Assembly: GCA_016714795.1 (NCBI GenBank)
Contig: JADKCA010000006.1
Location: 1-64,000 of the forward strand
From: Sphingomonadales bacterium
GTDB lineage: Bacteria; Pseudomonadota; Alphaproteobacteria; Sphingomonadales; Sphingomonadaceae
Reading direction: 5' to 3'
DNA: 64,000 nucleotides
Every line of letters starts with the position of its first letter. Position 1 is the first letter of the stretch. A program made the translations under genes and the position numbers. This document shows, piece after piece, positions 25,185 to 34,342 of this stretch. Under the pieces are notes generated by a model. The model saw only the letters and a list, made by a program, of their open reading frames with translations. It was not told the DNA's origin and did not search any database.

Positions 25185-27128
25185 CTAGATGTCCACCGCA
25201 AGCGACAGCGAATAGCGGCGCGGCGGATTGGCCGTCAGGAAGCCGCTGCTGCTGGCAGTCCAGCCGAATTTGTTGAAGATATTCTCCACCTTGCCCCGCA
25301 ACAACCAGTGCGTTTCGCCCACGTCGAAGCGGTATCGCGCGCCAAGGTGAATGATGGTGCGCCCCGGCACATAAACCGTGTTGGCCGAATTGGCGGCCCA
25401 GCGCGTGAAGCTGATAACCTGCCCGGTCAGCGTCAGCGGCTTGTGCCACGGCAGTTCCCAGTTCAGATTGGTGGAAAGCCGGAGACGCGCTGTGCCGGAT
25501 GGCCGCGCGCCGATCAGGCCGGCGTCCACCTCCTCGCCCGAAATCTGCGCCTTGTTGTAAAGCCCGCCTGCCACAAGCGTCAGCCCCGGCGTCAGCGTGC
25601 CGGACAGCGAAAACTCAACACCGCGCTTGCGCACTTCGCCCAGTGTCCGAAAGACACGCGCGGCGTCCAGTGCGGCATAGGGCTTGGCAATGTCGAACCA
25701 GCCCAGAACGGCTGACATGCGGGGCGAAATCGTCCAGCGCAGGCCGAAATCCTTCTGCCTTGTATGAATGGCGGGCGGTGCGGCATTGCCGTTCACCGCT
25801 TCCAGCGGCGCGGTGTCGCTCTCTTCCAGCCCGCGCACCATGCCGCCATACAACACAAGCGGCTCAGCGAGATGGACGGCCCCGGTCAGGCTGTAGAGCC
25901 AGGGATTGTCCTGTGACCGCGCGATGCGCCCACCCGCTTCTTCCACGCGCTTTGCATAGTCGCTCTTCTGGATCGAGGCCCCGAACTCGCCAATCCCTTT
26001 CCAGCGCAGGTCATAGCCCAGCCCCCAGGTTTTCTGCGTCACATGATCGTGCGATTTCGCGCCTGTGGCAAAGCTCGGCTCAGGCCGGAAATCCTCGCGG
26101 TTTGCAAAGCTCGGTCCCAGATCGAGCAAAGCCGTGCCGCCATAATGGCGCGACAATTGGCGGCCCTTCAGCGTGGCTTGAATGCTGTGGCGGCGCGGCC
26201 CTTCGGCAAAACCGCGCGAGAGGCGGAACTCGCCAGAGGTGGAACCGAAATAATTGTCCCGATCGGCATAGATCAGCCGCTTTCCGACACGCCCATCCTG
26301 TTCGGTATCGAGCAGCAGGTCTGCAAAATCGCTGTCCACCGCCAGTTGCGAGCGGAACACCCCCAGCGCGGCATCAAAACCGGCCAGTCTCGCCTTGCCA
26401 ACAACACCGTAATTCCGGATCTGCCCCGCAAATTCGGCCCATTTCTGGCCGAAAAAGTCTGCGCGGGGAATACGGTCCGGCAGCGCATCGTGGCGGGTGA
26501 ACAACAGGCTGGAGACTTCATCGCTGCGAATGTCGATCAGGCTGAAAAAGGGCTGGATCGAAACGTCAGACGCGGGCGCATAACGCAGCGACACGGCGAT
26601 CGATTCAATCGCGCTGGCCGAACCGTGCGGGTGGCGTTCACGGAAGATACCGCCACCAATCGTCAAACCCAGTGTTTCACCAACCAGCGGCAACTCGACA
26701 TCCAGCTCGGCGGTCTTGCCGCCAAACGGCCCCAGCGTCAGCCCCACCGAAATGACGCGCTCTGCACCCGCCTTGCGCAGCGTATAATCGGCAATACCGG
26801 TGGGCGCCGGAAAGGGATAGCCTTGCGCGGTGAGGCCAACGCGCACCGTCGTGCCATCCAGAAGCCTGTCGGTCACATGGCTTTGCTGATCGAAATACAG
26901 ACCCTCGATGCGGACATTGCCCGCCGCAACCGGAGAAAATCCGCGCACATCATCCGAGCTGTAGATGCCAATCTTCTCATCACCTACCGACGAGCCGAAC
27001 GCGTCCTGCGCGGCGGTGACGGCGTTGTTGTCGGTTCGTTGGGCCTGTGCGGGCATGGCCCAACCGGTCCAGCCCAGCAGCATGGCCACAGGGACCATCC
27101 GGCGCGCGCGCGCTGACGCGAAGCTCAT
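25185..27128 (-). CDS. TonB-dependent outer-membrane receptor
   Basis: A 647-residue outer-membrane receptor with a signal peptide (ending MPAQAQ). The plug is shortened but recognisable (GDEKIGIYSSDDVRGFSPVAAGNVRIEGLYFDQQSHVTDRLLDG...), followed by about 22 barrel strands and a closing segment NIFNKFGWTASSSGFLTANPPRRYSLSLAVDI with the aromatic/hydrophobic last strand. The TonB box is not obvious. The general look is of siderophore-type receptors found in sphingomonads. No ABC transporter or regulator is adjacent, so the substrate is open. tspO follows it on the same strand. Confidence 0.82.
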   Translation of the reverse strand: MSFASARARRMVPVAMLLGWTGWAMPAQAQRTDNNAVTAAQDAFGSSVGDEKIGIYSSDDVRGFSPVAAGNVRIEGLYFDQQSHVTDRLLDGTTVRVGLTAQGYPFPAPTGIADYTLRKAGAERVISVGLTLGPFGGKTAELDVELPLVGETLGLTIGGGIFRERHPHGSASAIESIAVSLRYAPASDVSIQPFFSLIDIRSDEVSSLLFTRHDALPDRIPRADFFGQKWAEFAGQIRNYGVVGKARLAGFDAALGVFRSQLAVDSDFADLLLDTEQDGRVGKRLIYADRDNYFGSTSGEFRLSRGFAEGPRRHSIQATLKGRQLSRHYGGTALLDLGPSFANREDFRPEPSFATGAKSHDHVTQKTWGLGYDLRWKGIGEFGASIQKSDYAKRVEEAGGRIARSQDNPWLYSLTGAVHLAEPLVLYGGMVRGLEESDTAPLEAVNGNAAPPAIHTRQKDFGLRWTISPRMSAVLGWFDIAKPYAALDAARVFRTLGEVRKRGVEFSLSGTLTPGLTLVAGGLYNKAQISGEEVDAGLIGARPSGTARLRLSTNLNWELPWHKPLTLTGQVISFTRWAANSANTVYVPGRTIIHLGARYRFDVGETHWLLRGKVENIFNKFGWTASSSGFLTANPPRRYSLSLAVDI

Positions 27129-27206
27129 CTCTCACTCCCAGCTTTTTTTCAGGCGGCATTCCTGAAAGGCAAAAGCGGCCGCCGTCAAGTTTCGGCGTGC
27201 TGAAAC

Positions 27207-28115
27207 CTATTGTGCAGCGGGCATTGGCCCGGCCAGCGGCTGCGGATCAATCCGCTCATTATTCCACTTCATGCCCCAATGAAGATGCGGCCCGCTGGCT
27301 CGCCCGGTGGCACCAATCGCGCCGATCAGCTGGCCCTGCTTCACCACATCGCCCAGCTTCACATGGATTTTGGAGAGATGAAGGAAGGCGCTGTCCAACC
27401 CCATGCCATGATCAATGATCAGCAGATTGCCCTCCAGCGTGAAGGGAGAGGCCGCCGCCAAAGTCACCACACCATCTGCCGGCGCGACGACGGGGGCACC
27501 TGCCCCACCCGCCACATCCACGCCCGAATGTGGTGAGCCCGGTTCCCCGGCATAAATGCGCTGCGAACCGAAAAAGCCCGAAATCCGCCCCTTGGAGGGC
27601 CAGATCAGCTGCTGCCGCCAGCCATCAGACTGGACATTGGCGCGTCGCGCAGCGTTGATCTGCGCCAGTTCACCCGGCCTGCGCGCCTGAAATTCGGCAT
27701 CGGGCTGCGAATAGCGACGAACGGTGGCGAGGCTTTCGATCTTCCAGGCCCGCTTGGCCACCGTCTGACGTTCAGACATGGACTGGCCATTGCCCAGATA
27801 GGCAACGATGATCGCGGTCGCGTCAAAATCGCGGCCAAACCCGATCACGAACTTGCCATCGGGCGCGAAGTCGACATCCTGCCCGTTCATCACCAGCCTT
27901 ATCGTGCCCGGCGGCACAGTGCCGCGGGCAATGCTGCCCTGCTGCGGTGCGCGATCCAGCCGGAACACGCCAATGGCTTGCGGAGCCGCGCGGACGACCG
28001 GCGCTGCGGATTTGGCTACCGCCTTGACCGGAGACTTTACGGTGGCCTTGGGCGGGGCGGCGGCATCGCAAGAGACCGGCATGACACCGGCCAGCAGAAT
28101 GGAAAAGATACGCAT
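27207..28115 (-). CDS. Periplasmic M23 peptidase (LytM/EnvC-type)
   Basis: A 302-residue exported protein from ATG 28115 (MRIFSILLAGVMPVSC...). A Pro/Ala/Lys-rich spacer and a beta-rich middle region precede the M23 domain at the C-terminus: SGFFGSQRIYAGEPGSPHSGVDVAGG (first metal-binding H and D) and GRASGPHLHWGMKWNN (catalytic HLH). Metal ligands appear intact, so it is probably an active peptidoglycan endopeptidase. It ends the xseA-DUF2093-M23 run, starting 15 bases after the DUF2093 gene, in an arrangement often seen in sphingomonads. Confidence 0.88.
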   Translation of the reverse strand: MRIFSILLAGVMPVSCDAAAPPKATVKSPVKAVAKSAAPVVRAAPQAIGVFRLDRAPQQGSIARGTVPPGTIRLVMNGQDVDFAPDGKFVIGFGRDFDATAIIVAYLGNGQSMSERQTVAKRAWKIESLATVRRYSQPDAEFQARRPGELAQINAARRANVQSDGWRQQLIWPSKGRISGFFGSQRIYAGEPGSPHSGVDVAGGAGAPVVAPADGVVTLAAASPFTLEGNLLIIDHGMGLDSAFLHLSKIHVKLGDVVKQGQLIGAIGATGRASGPHLHWGMKWNNERIDPQPLAGPMPAAQ

Positions 28116-28130
28116 ACCCAGCTCCATCGA

Positions 28131-28331
28131 CTACCCTTCCAGAGCCGCTTTGGTCGCCAGCTCGGGCGTGGCATAGGGTGCCTGTTTGAGCACGCTCCAA
28201 TAGCGCACATCCTCCAGCGGGATCGCGACGCCGGACAGCGCGCACTTCACATGATCGCCATGCACCAGCACACGAAAGCCATTCGCCATATAGTGCAGCC
28301 GCGCCTCACGCCCGCTTTGCCTCATCAACAT
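28131..28331 (-). CDS. DUF2093 small protein
   Basis: A 66-residue protein from ATG 28331: MLMRQSGREARLHYMANGFR, then VLVHGDHVKCALSGVAIPLEDVRYWSV, matching the alphaproteobacterial DUF2093 family. Longer frames upstream run into the xseA gene. The family is short, cytosolic and uncharacterised, and typically sits directly behind xseA, as here (46 bases after its stop). Confidence 0.85.
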   Translation of the reverse strand: MLMRQSGREARLHYMANGFRVLVHGDHVKCALSGVAIPLEDVRYWSVLKQAPYATPELATKAALEG

Positions 28332-28377
28332 GTATCTCACTCCAAAAAACGCGATCACGGCTCTGCTGGGCAGGCCG

Positions 28378-29766
28378 TCAGAATAATTCTGCCTGCCCCG
28401 GTGTGACTGGCGGTTTAACAGGCTTTGACTTTGCTTCAACCTTGCCGCCATCCGTCACGACGTCCACCGCCCCATCGGCAAAGCGCACAGTCAGTGCCCC
28501 CGCCTTGCGGGCCTTTGCTGCACTGGAAAGCGTTGCCCCATCGCTGCGCCGTTCCACGCGCGCATAGCCGCGTTGGAGGACGGCATCCGGATTGAGCGTG
28601 ACGGCAACACGCCACAATTGGTCCAGCCGTTGCCGGGCATGGTCCAGCTTGCGTGACAACATGGCAGGGCGCAACCGTCCGGAAACCGAAGCAAGGTCAC
28701 CGCGCGCATCCGCTGCCACGCGGCCCAGAGCGCGACGTGCGCGATCCCCCATGTCATCTACCCGTTGGCGCTGCGGGCCAAGCAGACTGTCTGGCGTGGG
28801 CATACGATGCGCGAGGAACGCCAGCCGCTCGCCCGCGCGCTCCCGGTATCGGCTTAGAGCGCGCAAGCTGCGCGCACCCAGTACGCTCAGTCCTGCCTGC
28901 AACTCGGCCTTGACCGGAACCGCCATCTCCGCCGCCGCCGTGGGCGTGGGGGCTCGCATGTCTGCGGCAAAGTCGCACAAAGTCGTATCGGTTTCATGCC
29001 CGACCGCAGAGATGACGGGGATGGAGCACGCTGCAACTGCGCGCACCACCACTTCCTCGTTAAACCCCCACAGATCCTCGATGGACCCGCCCCCGCGCGC
29101 GACGATCACAAGATCGGGACGATCCGGCCCCTGCATCGCGGAAAAGCCATTTACGGCCGCGGCCACCTGCGCGGCACTGCCATTGCCCTGCACCAGCACC
29201 GGCCAGACGATGACGCGTGTGGGGCAGCGATCCTCCAGACGGTGAAGAATATCGCGGATCACCGCGCCGGTGGGCGACGTCACCACACCGATGGTGCGCG
29301 GCATATAGGGGAGCCGCCGCTTCTTCTCAGCCGCAAACAGCCCTTCGGCGGCCAGCCGCGCCTTCAATTTCTCCAGCAGCGCGAGCAGAGCGCCTTCGCC
29401 CGCAATCTCCATGCTGTCCATGACGATCTGATAGTTGGAACGCCCCGGATAGGTGGTGAGCTTGCCGGTGGCGATCACTTCCACTCCGTCTGACGGGACG
29501 AACGCCAGACGCGCCGCATTGCCCTTCCACATCACCCCGTCGATCCGCGCATCGGCATCCTTCAGGCTGAGATAAAGATGGCCGGAAGCCGCCCGCTTGA
29601 ACCCCGATATCTCGCCGCGAATGCGGACATGGCTGAACCCGCTTTCCACATGCCGCTTCAACCGCGCCGAAATTTCCGAAACAGAAAGCGCGTTCGCGTT
29701 GTCGCCGCGCCGCTCCTCGGCTAACAGGCGGCCCGGTTCTTCTTCGAAAGGCGCATTCTCAGCCAT
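28378..29766 (-). CDS. xseA: Exodeoxyribonuclease VII large subunit
   Basis: A 462-residue subunit of the single-strand-specific exonuclease VII, which degrades single-stranded DNA to oligonucleotides. An N-terminal OB fold (SVSEISARLKRHVESGFSHVRIRGEISGFKRAASGHLYLSLKD) precedes the catalytic domain (RTIGVVTSPTGAVIRDILHRL; PDLVIVARGGGSIEDLWGFNEE; SAVGHETDTTLCDFAADMRAPTPTAAAE), and a basic coiled coil follows. The small subunit XseB is not adjacent. The start codon shares two bases with the divergent purD start (CATG at 29764-29767), so both promoters lie inside the opposite gene. Confidence 0.93.
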   Translation of the reverse strand: MAENAPFEEEPGRLLAEERRGDNANALSVSEISARLKRHVESGFSHVRIRGEISGFKRAASGHLYLSLKDADARIDGVMWKGNAARLAFVPSDGVEVIATGKLTTYPGRSNYQIVMDSMEIAGEGALLALLEKLKARLAAEGLFAAEKKRRLPYMPRTIGVVTSPTGAVIRDILHRLEDRCPTRVIVWPVLVQGNGSAAQVAAAVNGFSAMQGPDRPDLVIVARGGGSIEDLWGFNEEVVVRAVAACSIPVISAVGHETDTTLCDFAADMRAPTPTAAAEMAVPVKAELQAGLSVLGARSLRALSRYRERAGERLAFLAHRMPTPDSLLGPQRQRVDDMGDRARRALGRVAADARGDLASVSGRLRPAMLSRKLDHARQRLDQLWRVAVTLNPDAVLQRGYARVERRSDGATLSSAAKARKAGALTVRFADGAVDVVTDGGKVEAKSKPVKPPVTPGQAELF

Positions 29767-31042
29767 GAATATCCTTCTGATCGGCAGCGGCGGACGCGAA
29801 CATGCGCTGGCCTGGAAGCTCGCGCAATCTCCGCAATGCGATACACTCTACGCCGCGCCGGGCAACCCCGGCATTGCCGAAGAGGCGCAATGCGTGGCGC
29901 TCGACATCAGCGATCATGGCGCGGTCATCACCTTCTGCGACGAACATGATGTGGAGCTGGTGGTCGTCGGCCCCGAGGCACCTCTGGTGGACGGGTTGGG
30001 AGACAGTCTGCGCCTCGCTGAAATCGCGGTGTTCGGGCCGGATCGGGAGGCCGCGCAGCTGGAAGGATCCAAGGGCTTCGTCAAAGACCTGTGCGCGCGC
30101 GAAGGAATCCCCACCGCGGCTTACGCGCGGCATTCGGACAAGGACGCGGCGCTGGCCGACTTGGCCCGCTTCGGCCTGCCTGTGGTGATCAAGGCCGATG
30201 GCCTGGCAGCGGGCAAGGGCGTGATCATTGCCGAAACCGGTGAAGAAGCGCGCGAGGCGGTGGCATTCATGTTCTCCGGCGGCTTTGGCGAAGCGAGCGC
30301 CGAAGTGGTGATCGAGGAATTCATGGAAGGTGAAGAAGCGAGCTTCTTTGCCATAACGGATGGCTCCAACGTCATCCCGTTCGGTTCCGCGCAAGACCAT
30401 AAGCGCGTGGGCGATGGCGATACTGGGCCCAACACCGGCGGCATGGGTGCCTACTCCCCCGCCCCCGTGCTGACTGCCGCACTCGAAGCAGAGGTGATGG
30501 AGCGCATCATCCGCCCGACCGTGGCCGCCTTGGCCAAGGACGAGATGCCCTATCAGGGTGTGCTCTTTGCCGGTCTGATGCTGACGAACGAAGGCCCCAA
30601 GCTCATCGAATATAATTGCCGCTTTGGCGATCCCGAATGTCAGGTGCTGATGACGCGGCTGGACAGCGATCTGGTGACGCTGCTTCACGCCGCGGCGCAA
30701 GAAAATGGGCTGGCGGGGCTTGCACCGGTGAAGCTGTCTGATGACACGGCGTTGACGGTGGTGATGGCCGCAAACGGCTATCCCGGCACACCGGACAAGG
30801 GCGGTGCGATCATGCTGCCCGCCACCGACGGCGCAACCAAGATTTTCCACGCAGGCACGGCTGAGCAGAATGGCGCGCTAGTCGCCAATGGTGGCCGTGT
30901 ACTCAACGTCACCGCTCGCGCCAGGAGTGTCACTGAAGCGCAGGCGCGGGCCTATGCCTGCGTGGATACCATTAAATTCCCAAGCGGCTTTTGCAGGCGT
31001 GATATTGGCTGGCGCGAGGTGGCGCGGGAGGCGCAGGCCTGA
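29765..31042 (+). CDS. purD: Phosphoribosylamine-glycine ligase
   Basis: A 425-residue ATP-grasp enzyme of purine synthesis, joining glycine to phosphoribosylamine (GAR synthetase). It begins MNILLIGSGGREHALAWKL and carries VVIKADGLAAGKGVI, GEEASFFAITDG, HKRVGDGDTGPNTGGMGAYSPAP and EYNCRFGDPECQ, all hallmark segments, and ends GFCRRDIGWREVAR. The start at 29765 is fixed by the conserved N-terminus; earlier codons in this frame belong to the antisense xseA region. It is convergent with prmC. Confidence 0.94.
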   Translation: MNILLIGSGGREHALAWKLAQSPQCDTLYAAPGNPGIAEEAQCVALDISDHGAVITFCDEHDVELVVVGPEAPLVDGLGDSLRLAEIAVFGPDREAAQLEGSKGFVKDLCAREGIPTAAYARHSDKDAALADLARFGLPVVIKADGLAAGKGVIIAETGEEAREAVAFMFSGGFGEASAEVVIEEFMEGEEASFFAITDGSNVIPFGSAQDHKRVGDGDTGPNTGGMGAYSPAPVLTAALEAEVMERIIRPTVAALAKDEMPYQGVLFAGLMLTNEGPKLIEYNCRFGDPECQVLMTRLDSDLVTLLHAAAQENGLAGLAPVKLSDDTALTVVMAANGYPGTPDKGGAIMLPATDGATKIFHAGTAEQNGALVANGGRVLNVTARARSVTEAQARAYACVDTIKFPSGFCRRDIGWREVAREAQA

Positions 31043-31043
31043 T

Positions 31044-31868
31044 TCAGGCCTGTTGCCTCACCAACAGGCACCGGTCCCGCCCCGCCAGATCGCGCCGCAC
31101 GGCAACATCCAGCCCCTCTGCCTCCAGCAATGCACGCACAGCCTGCGCCTGCGTGTACCCAATTTCAACACACGCACAGCCTTCTGGCGCGAGCAGGCGG
31201 GAGATCTGCGGGGCAAGGCGGCGGTAGTCATCCAGCCCGTCCGGCCCGGCAAATAATGCGCCATGCGGCTCGTTCAGCACTTCGGGTGAGAGCGCGGCAT
31301 CGCTTTCCACATAAGGCGGATTGCACAGGATCAGGTCGAACGGACCGCTGAGCCCTTCCCCCCAGTCCCCGCGCACCAGCGTGGCGCGATCCGCCAGGCC
31401 GAGCGCTGCCGCGTTGCGCCGTGCATAAGCCAGCGCGTCATCCGAAGCATCTACACCCAGCCCTTGCGCGCTTTGAAACGCGGACAGCGCCGCAAGAAGC
31501 AGAGTGCCCGGCCCTGTGCCCAGATCGAGCACCGTTGCCGGCGGTGACGCTTCGAAATGCGCCAGTGCTGCTTCGATCAGTGTCTCGCTGTCCGGTCGGG
31601 GAATGAGCACGCCGGGGCCGACCGCCAGTGTGATCGTCCAGAAATCACGGCTGCCCGTGATGTAGGCGAGCGGCTCATGCGCGAGGCGGCGCTGGAGCAG
31701 CGTCTCAAAGCTGTCTGGCACATGATCCGGCGGATCAAGGATCAACCGCTCGCGCGTGATCCCCAACGCATGGGCGAGCAGGAGTTCGGCATCAAGCCGG
31801 GGCGTGTCGGTGACAGGGATGAGCCGGGCGGTCGCGTGAATCAGTGCTTGCCTGATGCTTCTGCCCAT
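31044..31868 (-). CDS. prmC: Peptide chain release factor N5-glutamine methyltransferase
   Basis: A 274-residue enzyme that methylates the GGQ glutamine of release factors. Motifs: TVLDLGTGPGTLLLAAL (SAM binding) and LILCNPPYV (the NPPY active site). The N-terminal helical domain (SIRQALIHATARLIPVTDTPRLDAELLLAHALG) is typical. I use ATG 31868; the frame is open to 31952 but that part has a half palindromic repeat in the non-coding space. It follows prfA, its substrate, as is usual. It ends one base from the purD stop. Confidence 0.9.
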   Translation of the reverse strand: MGRSIRQALIHATARLIPVTDTPRLDAELLLAHALGITRERLILDPPDHVPDSFETLLQRRLAHEPLAYITGSRDFWTITLAVGPGVLIPRPDSETLIEAALAHFEASPPATVLDLGTGPGTLLLAALSAFQSAQGLGVDASDDALAYARRNAAALGLADRATLVRGDWGEGLSGPFDLILCNPPYVESDAALSPEVLNEPHGALFAGPDGLDDYRRLAPQISRLLAPEGCACVEIGYTQAQAVRALLEAEGLDVAVRRDLAGRDRCLLVRQQA

Positions 31869-31944
31869 TGCCCCAAACTCCGTTCGCGCTGCTTGTGTCG
31901 AAGCACTGATTTTCCCATCCGCCACGCGGCGCAGAAATGACGGC

Positions 31945-31960
31945 CTCGACAAGCTCAGGG
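31945..31960. repeat. Half-copy of a dispersed palindromic repeat
   Basis: CTCGACAAGCTCAGGG between prfA and prmC matches one arm of the paired element at 40527-40595 (TTCGACAAGCTCAGG). It lies in the prmC leader and is probably a degenerate unit of the same family. Confidence 0.55.
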
Positions 31961-31979
31961 CGCGCGGCCCTCCAAGAGA

Positions 31980-33050
31980 TCAGCTCTCATCCAGCCCGGC
32001 AAGCCGTTCGGCTTCATCCGCCGTCACAAGCGCGTTCACCAGCTCCTCCAACTGCCCCATCAGGATTTCGGGCAGGCGGTGGAGTGTCAGGTTGATGCGG
32101 TGATCGGTCACGCGGCCTTGCGGAAAATTATAGGTGCGGATGCGCTCCGACCGGTCCCCGGAGCCGACCATGGATTTACGCGCGCCGGAGCGTTCGGCAT
32201 GAGCCTTTTCGCGCTCCAGTTCATAGAGTCGCGTGCGCAGCACCTGCATCGCCTTGGCGCGGTTCTTGTGCTGGCTGCGCTCATCCTGCTGGATGACGAC
32301 AAGGCCAGAGGGCAAGTGCGTGATCCGCACCGCGCTGTCGGTGGTGTTCACGCCCTGCCCGCCGGGGCCGGACGAGCGATAGATGTCGATCCGCAGATCC
32401 TTTTCCTCGATCTGCACATCCACTTCTTCGGCTTCGGGCAGCACCGCCACGGTGGCGGCGGAGGTGTGGATGCGCCCGCCAGCTTCGGTGGCTGGCACGC
32501 GCTGCACGCGGTGGACGCCGCTTTCAAACTTCATTTTGGCAAACACGCCCTGCCCCGAAACCGAGGCCACAACTTCCTTGAAGCCGCCCATATCGGATTC
32601 GGTTGCGGAGATGAGTTCCACCTTCCAGCCCTGCATTTCGGCATAGCGCGAATACATGCGGAAAAGATCGCCAGCAAACAGCGCCGCCTCATCCCCGCCC
32701 GTGCCCGCGCGCACTTCCAGCATGGCAGACCGGTCATCTGCGGCATCCTTGGGCAGAAGTGCGATGGCAAGCTTATGCTCTGCTTCGGGCAAATTGTCTC
32801 GGATGGAGGCCAGTTCCTCCTCCGCCATCGCCTTCATTTCGGGGTCCGCCAGCATGGCATCCAGATCGGCCAGCTCGCGCCGCAAGGTCTGCACCTCTCC
32901 CGCAATCCTGGCGACCGGGTCCACCTCGGCATATTCCTTGGACAGCGCGACAAACTGGTCCGCCGGAAGCTCGCCCGTCGCCATGCGATCCTGAATGTCG
33001 TCGCGCCGCGCCAAAATGGCGGCAATGCGGTCATTGGAAACGATGCTCAT
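31980..33050 (-). CDS. prfA: Peptide chain release factor 1
   Basis: A 356-residue class I release factor that reads UAA and UAG. The specificity motif is PAT at residues 186-188 (PxT type, i.e. RF1) and the peptidyl-hydrolysis motif GGQ is at 230-232 in SSGPGGQGVNTTDSAVR. The C-terminal domain (RKSMVGSGDRSERIRTYNFPQGRVTDHRI) is complete. Its ATG overlaps the hisS stop (33047-33050), so the two are translationally coupled; prmC follows. Confidence 0.95.
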   Translation of the reverse strand: MSIVSNDRIAAILARRDDIQDRMATGELPADQFVALSKEYAEVDPVARIAGEVQTLRRELADLDAMLADPEMKAMAEEELASIRDNLPEAEHKLAIALLPKDAADDRSAMLEVRAGTGGDEAALFAGDLFRMYSRYAEMQGWKVELISATESDMGGFKEVVASVSGQGVFAKMKFESGVHRVQRVPATEAGGRIHTSAATVAVLPEAEEVDVQIEEKDLRIDIYRSSGPGGQGVNTTDSAVRITHLPSGLVVIQQDERSQHKNRAKAMQVLRTRLYELEREKAHAERSGARKSMVGSGDRSERIRTYNFPQGRVTDHRINLTLHRLPEILMGQLEELVNALVTADEAERLAGLDES

Positions 33051-34297
33051 GCGATCCTCAGTGCCGCCGCCAGTTCAGCCACCGGTACCGCCTTCTGTTC
33101 ACCCATGCCCAGATCCTTCACGGCGACCTCGCCGCGCGCCAATTCATCATCACCCATGATGATCGCGTAACGGGCGCCCGCGTCATTCGCGCGCTGCATC
33201 CGCTTCTTCATATTGCCCTTATAGGCCATGTCCGCCGCGATGCCTGCGCTTCGCAAGTCTGCCAAAAGGCCTGTGGCCATCAGCATCGCCGCATCACCCA
33301 TTGGTACGAGCACCGCGACCGGGCGATCCGGCTGCGGCGCATCAAGCAGCATCGCCAGCCGCTCGATCCCGGCCGCCCAGCCCACGGCAGGCGTGTGCGG
33401 CCCGCCCAAACTCTCGATCAGCCCGTCATAACGCCCGCCGCCCAGCACGGTACCCTGCGCGCCCAGCCGATCCGTGACGAATTCGAACGCGGTGTGGCGA
33501 TAATAATCAAGCCCGCGCACCAGCCGTGCATTGCGCGTCCATGCCACGCCAGCCGCCTGCAAGCCTTCGGTAACGGTCCCGAAGAAATCGAGCGCTTCAT
33601 CGGTCAGGAACGTATCGATGTCCGGCGCCGAGTCCGCAATAGGACGGTCGCGCGGGTCTTTGCTGTCGAGGATGCGCAAGGGGTTGGTTTCCAGCCGTTT
33701 CTGGCTGTCTTCAGACAGATCTGCACGGTGGCCTGCGAAATGCTCGATCAACGCATTGCGCCACGCCGTGCGGCTCGGCGCATCACCCAACGTGTTGAGC
33801 GTCAACGTCACGCCATCCGATATGCCCAGTTCGTGCAGCAATTGATCCGCAAAGCAGAGCAGTTCCACATCCGCCGCCGGTTCGCCGGCGCCCAGCACTT
33901 CGGCGTCGATCTGGTGAAACTGGCGATAACGGCCCTTTTGCGGGCGCTCATAGCGGAACAAGGGGCCGTGCGTGGCGACCTTGAGCGGCGCAAATTGCTG
34001 CCAGCCTTCGGTGAGGTAGGCGCGGCAGATGCCCGCCGTGAATTCAGGCCGCAACGTGACAGACTCGCCGCCGCGATCCTCGAACGAATACATTTCCTTG
34101 GAGACAACGTCGGTCGTTTCCCCCAGCGAGCGGGCGAAAACGGCAGTCGGCTCGATCACCGGCACTTCGATGCGCTTGAAGCCGTAGAGCCGCCGCACGC
34201 GCTCGAACGTCTCGACGACATGGGAGAAGCGGTCCGCCGTTTCGCCAAGCATGTCCTGCGTGCCGCGAATGGGCCGGGGTGTTTCGATCTTTGCCAT
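33047..34297 (-). CDS. hisS: Histidine-tRNA ligase
   Basis: A 416-residue class II aminoacyl-tRNA synthetase from ATG 34297 (MAKIETPRPIRGTQDML). Motif 2 (FRYERPQKGRYRQFHQIDAEV), the histidine-binding loops (ARLVRGLDYYRHTAFEF and GTVLGGGRYDGL) and motif 3 (AVGWAAGIERLAMLL) are present, followed by the anticodon-binding domain (PVAVLVPMGDAA...). An earlier in-frame ATG at 34333 adds 12 poorly conserved residues. It lies 45 bases after pspF and heads the hisS-prfA-prmC run. Confidence 0.95.
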   Translation of the reverse strand: MAKIETPRPIRGTQDMLGETADRFSHVVETFERVRRLYGFKRIEVPVIEPTAVFARSLGETTDVVSKEMYSFEDRGGESVTLRPEFTAGICRAYLTEGWQQFAPLKVATHGPLFRYERPQKGRYRQFHQIDAEVLGAGEPAADVELLCFADQLLHELGISDGVTLTLNTLGDAPSRTAWRNALIEHFAGHRADLSEDSQKRLETNPLRILDSKDPRDRPIADSAPDIDTFLTDEALDFFGTVTEGLQAAGVAWTRNARLVRGLDYYRHTAFEFVTDRLGAQGTVLGGGRYDGLIESLGGPHTPAVGWAAGIERLAMLLDAPQPDRPVAVLVPMGDAAMLMATGLLADLRSAGIAADMAYKGNMKKRMQRANDAGARYAIIMGDDELARGEVAVKDLGMGEQKAVPVAELAAALRIA

Positions 34298-34342
34298 GGC
34301 GCGCGCTTTAGAGGGGTGCGCGGGGGGATGCAAATGGACGTG

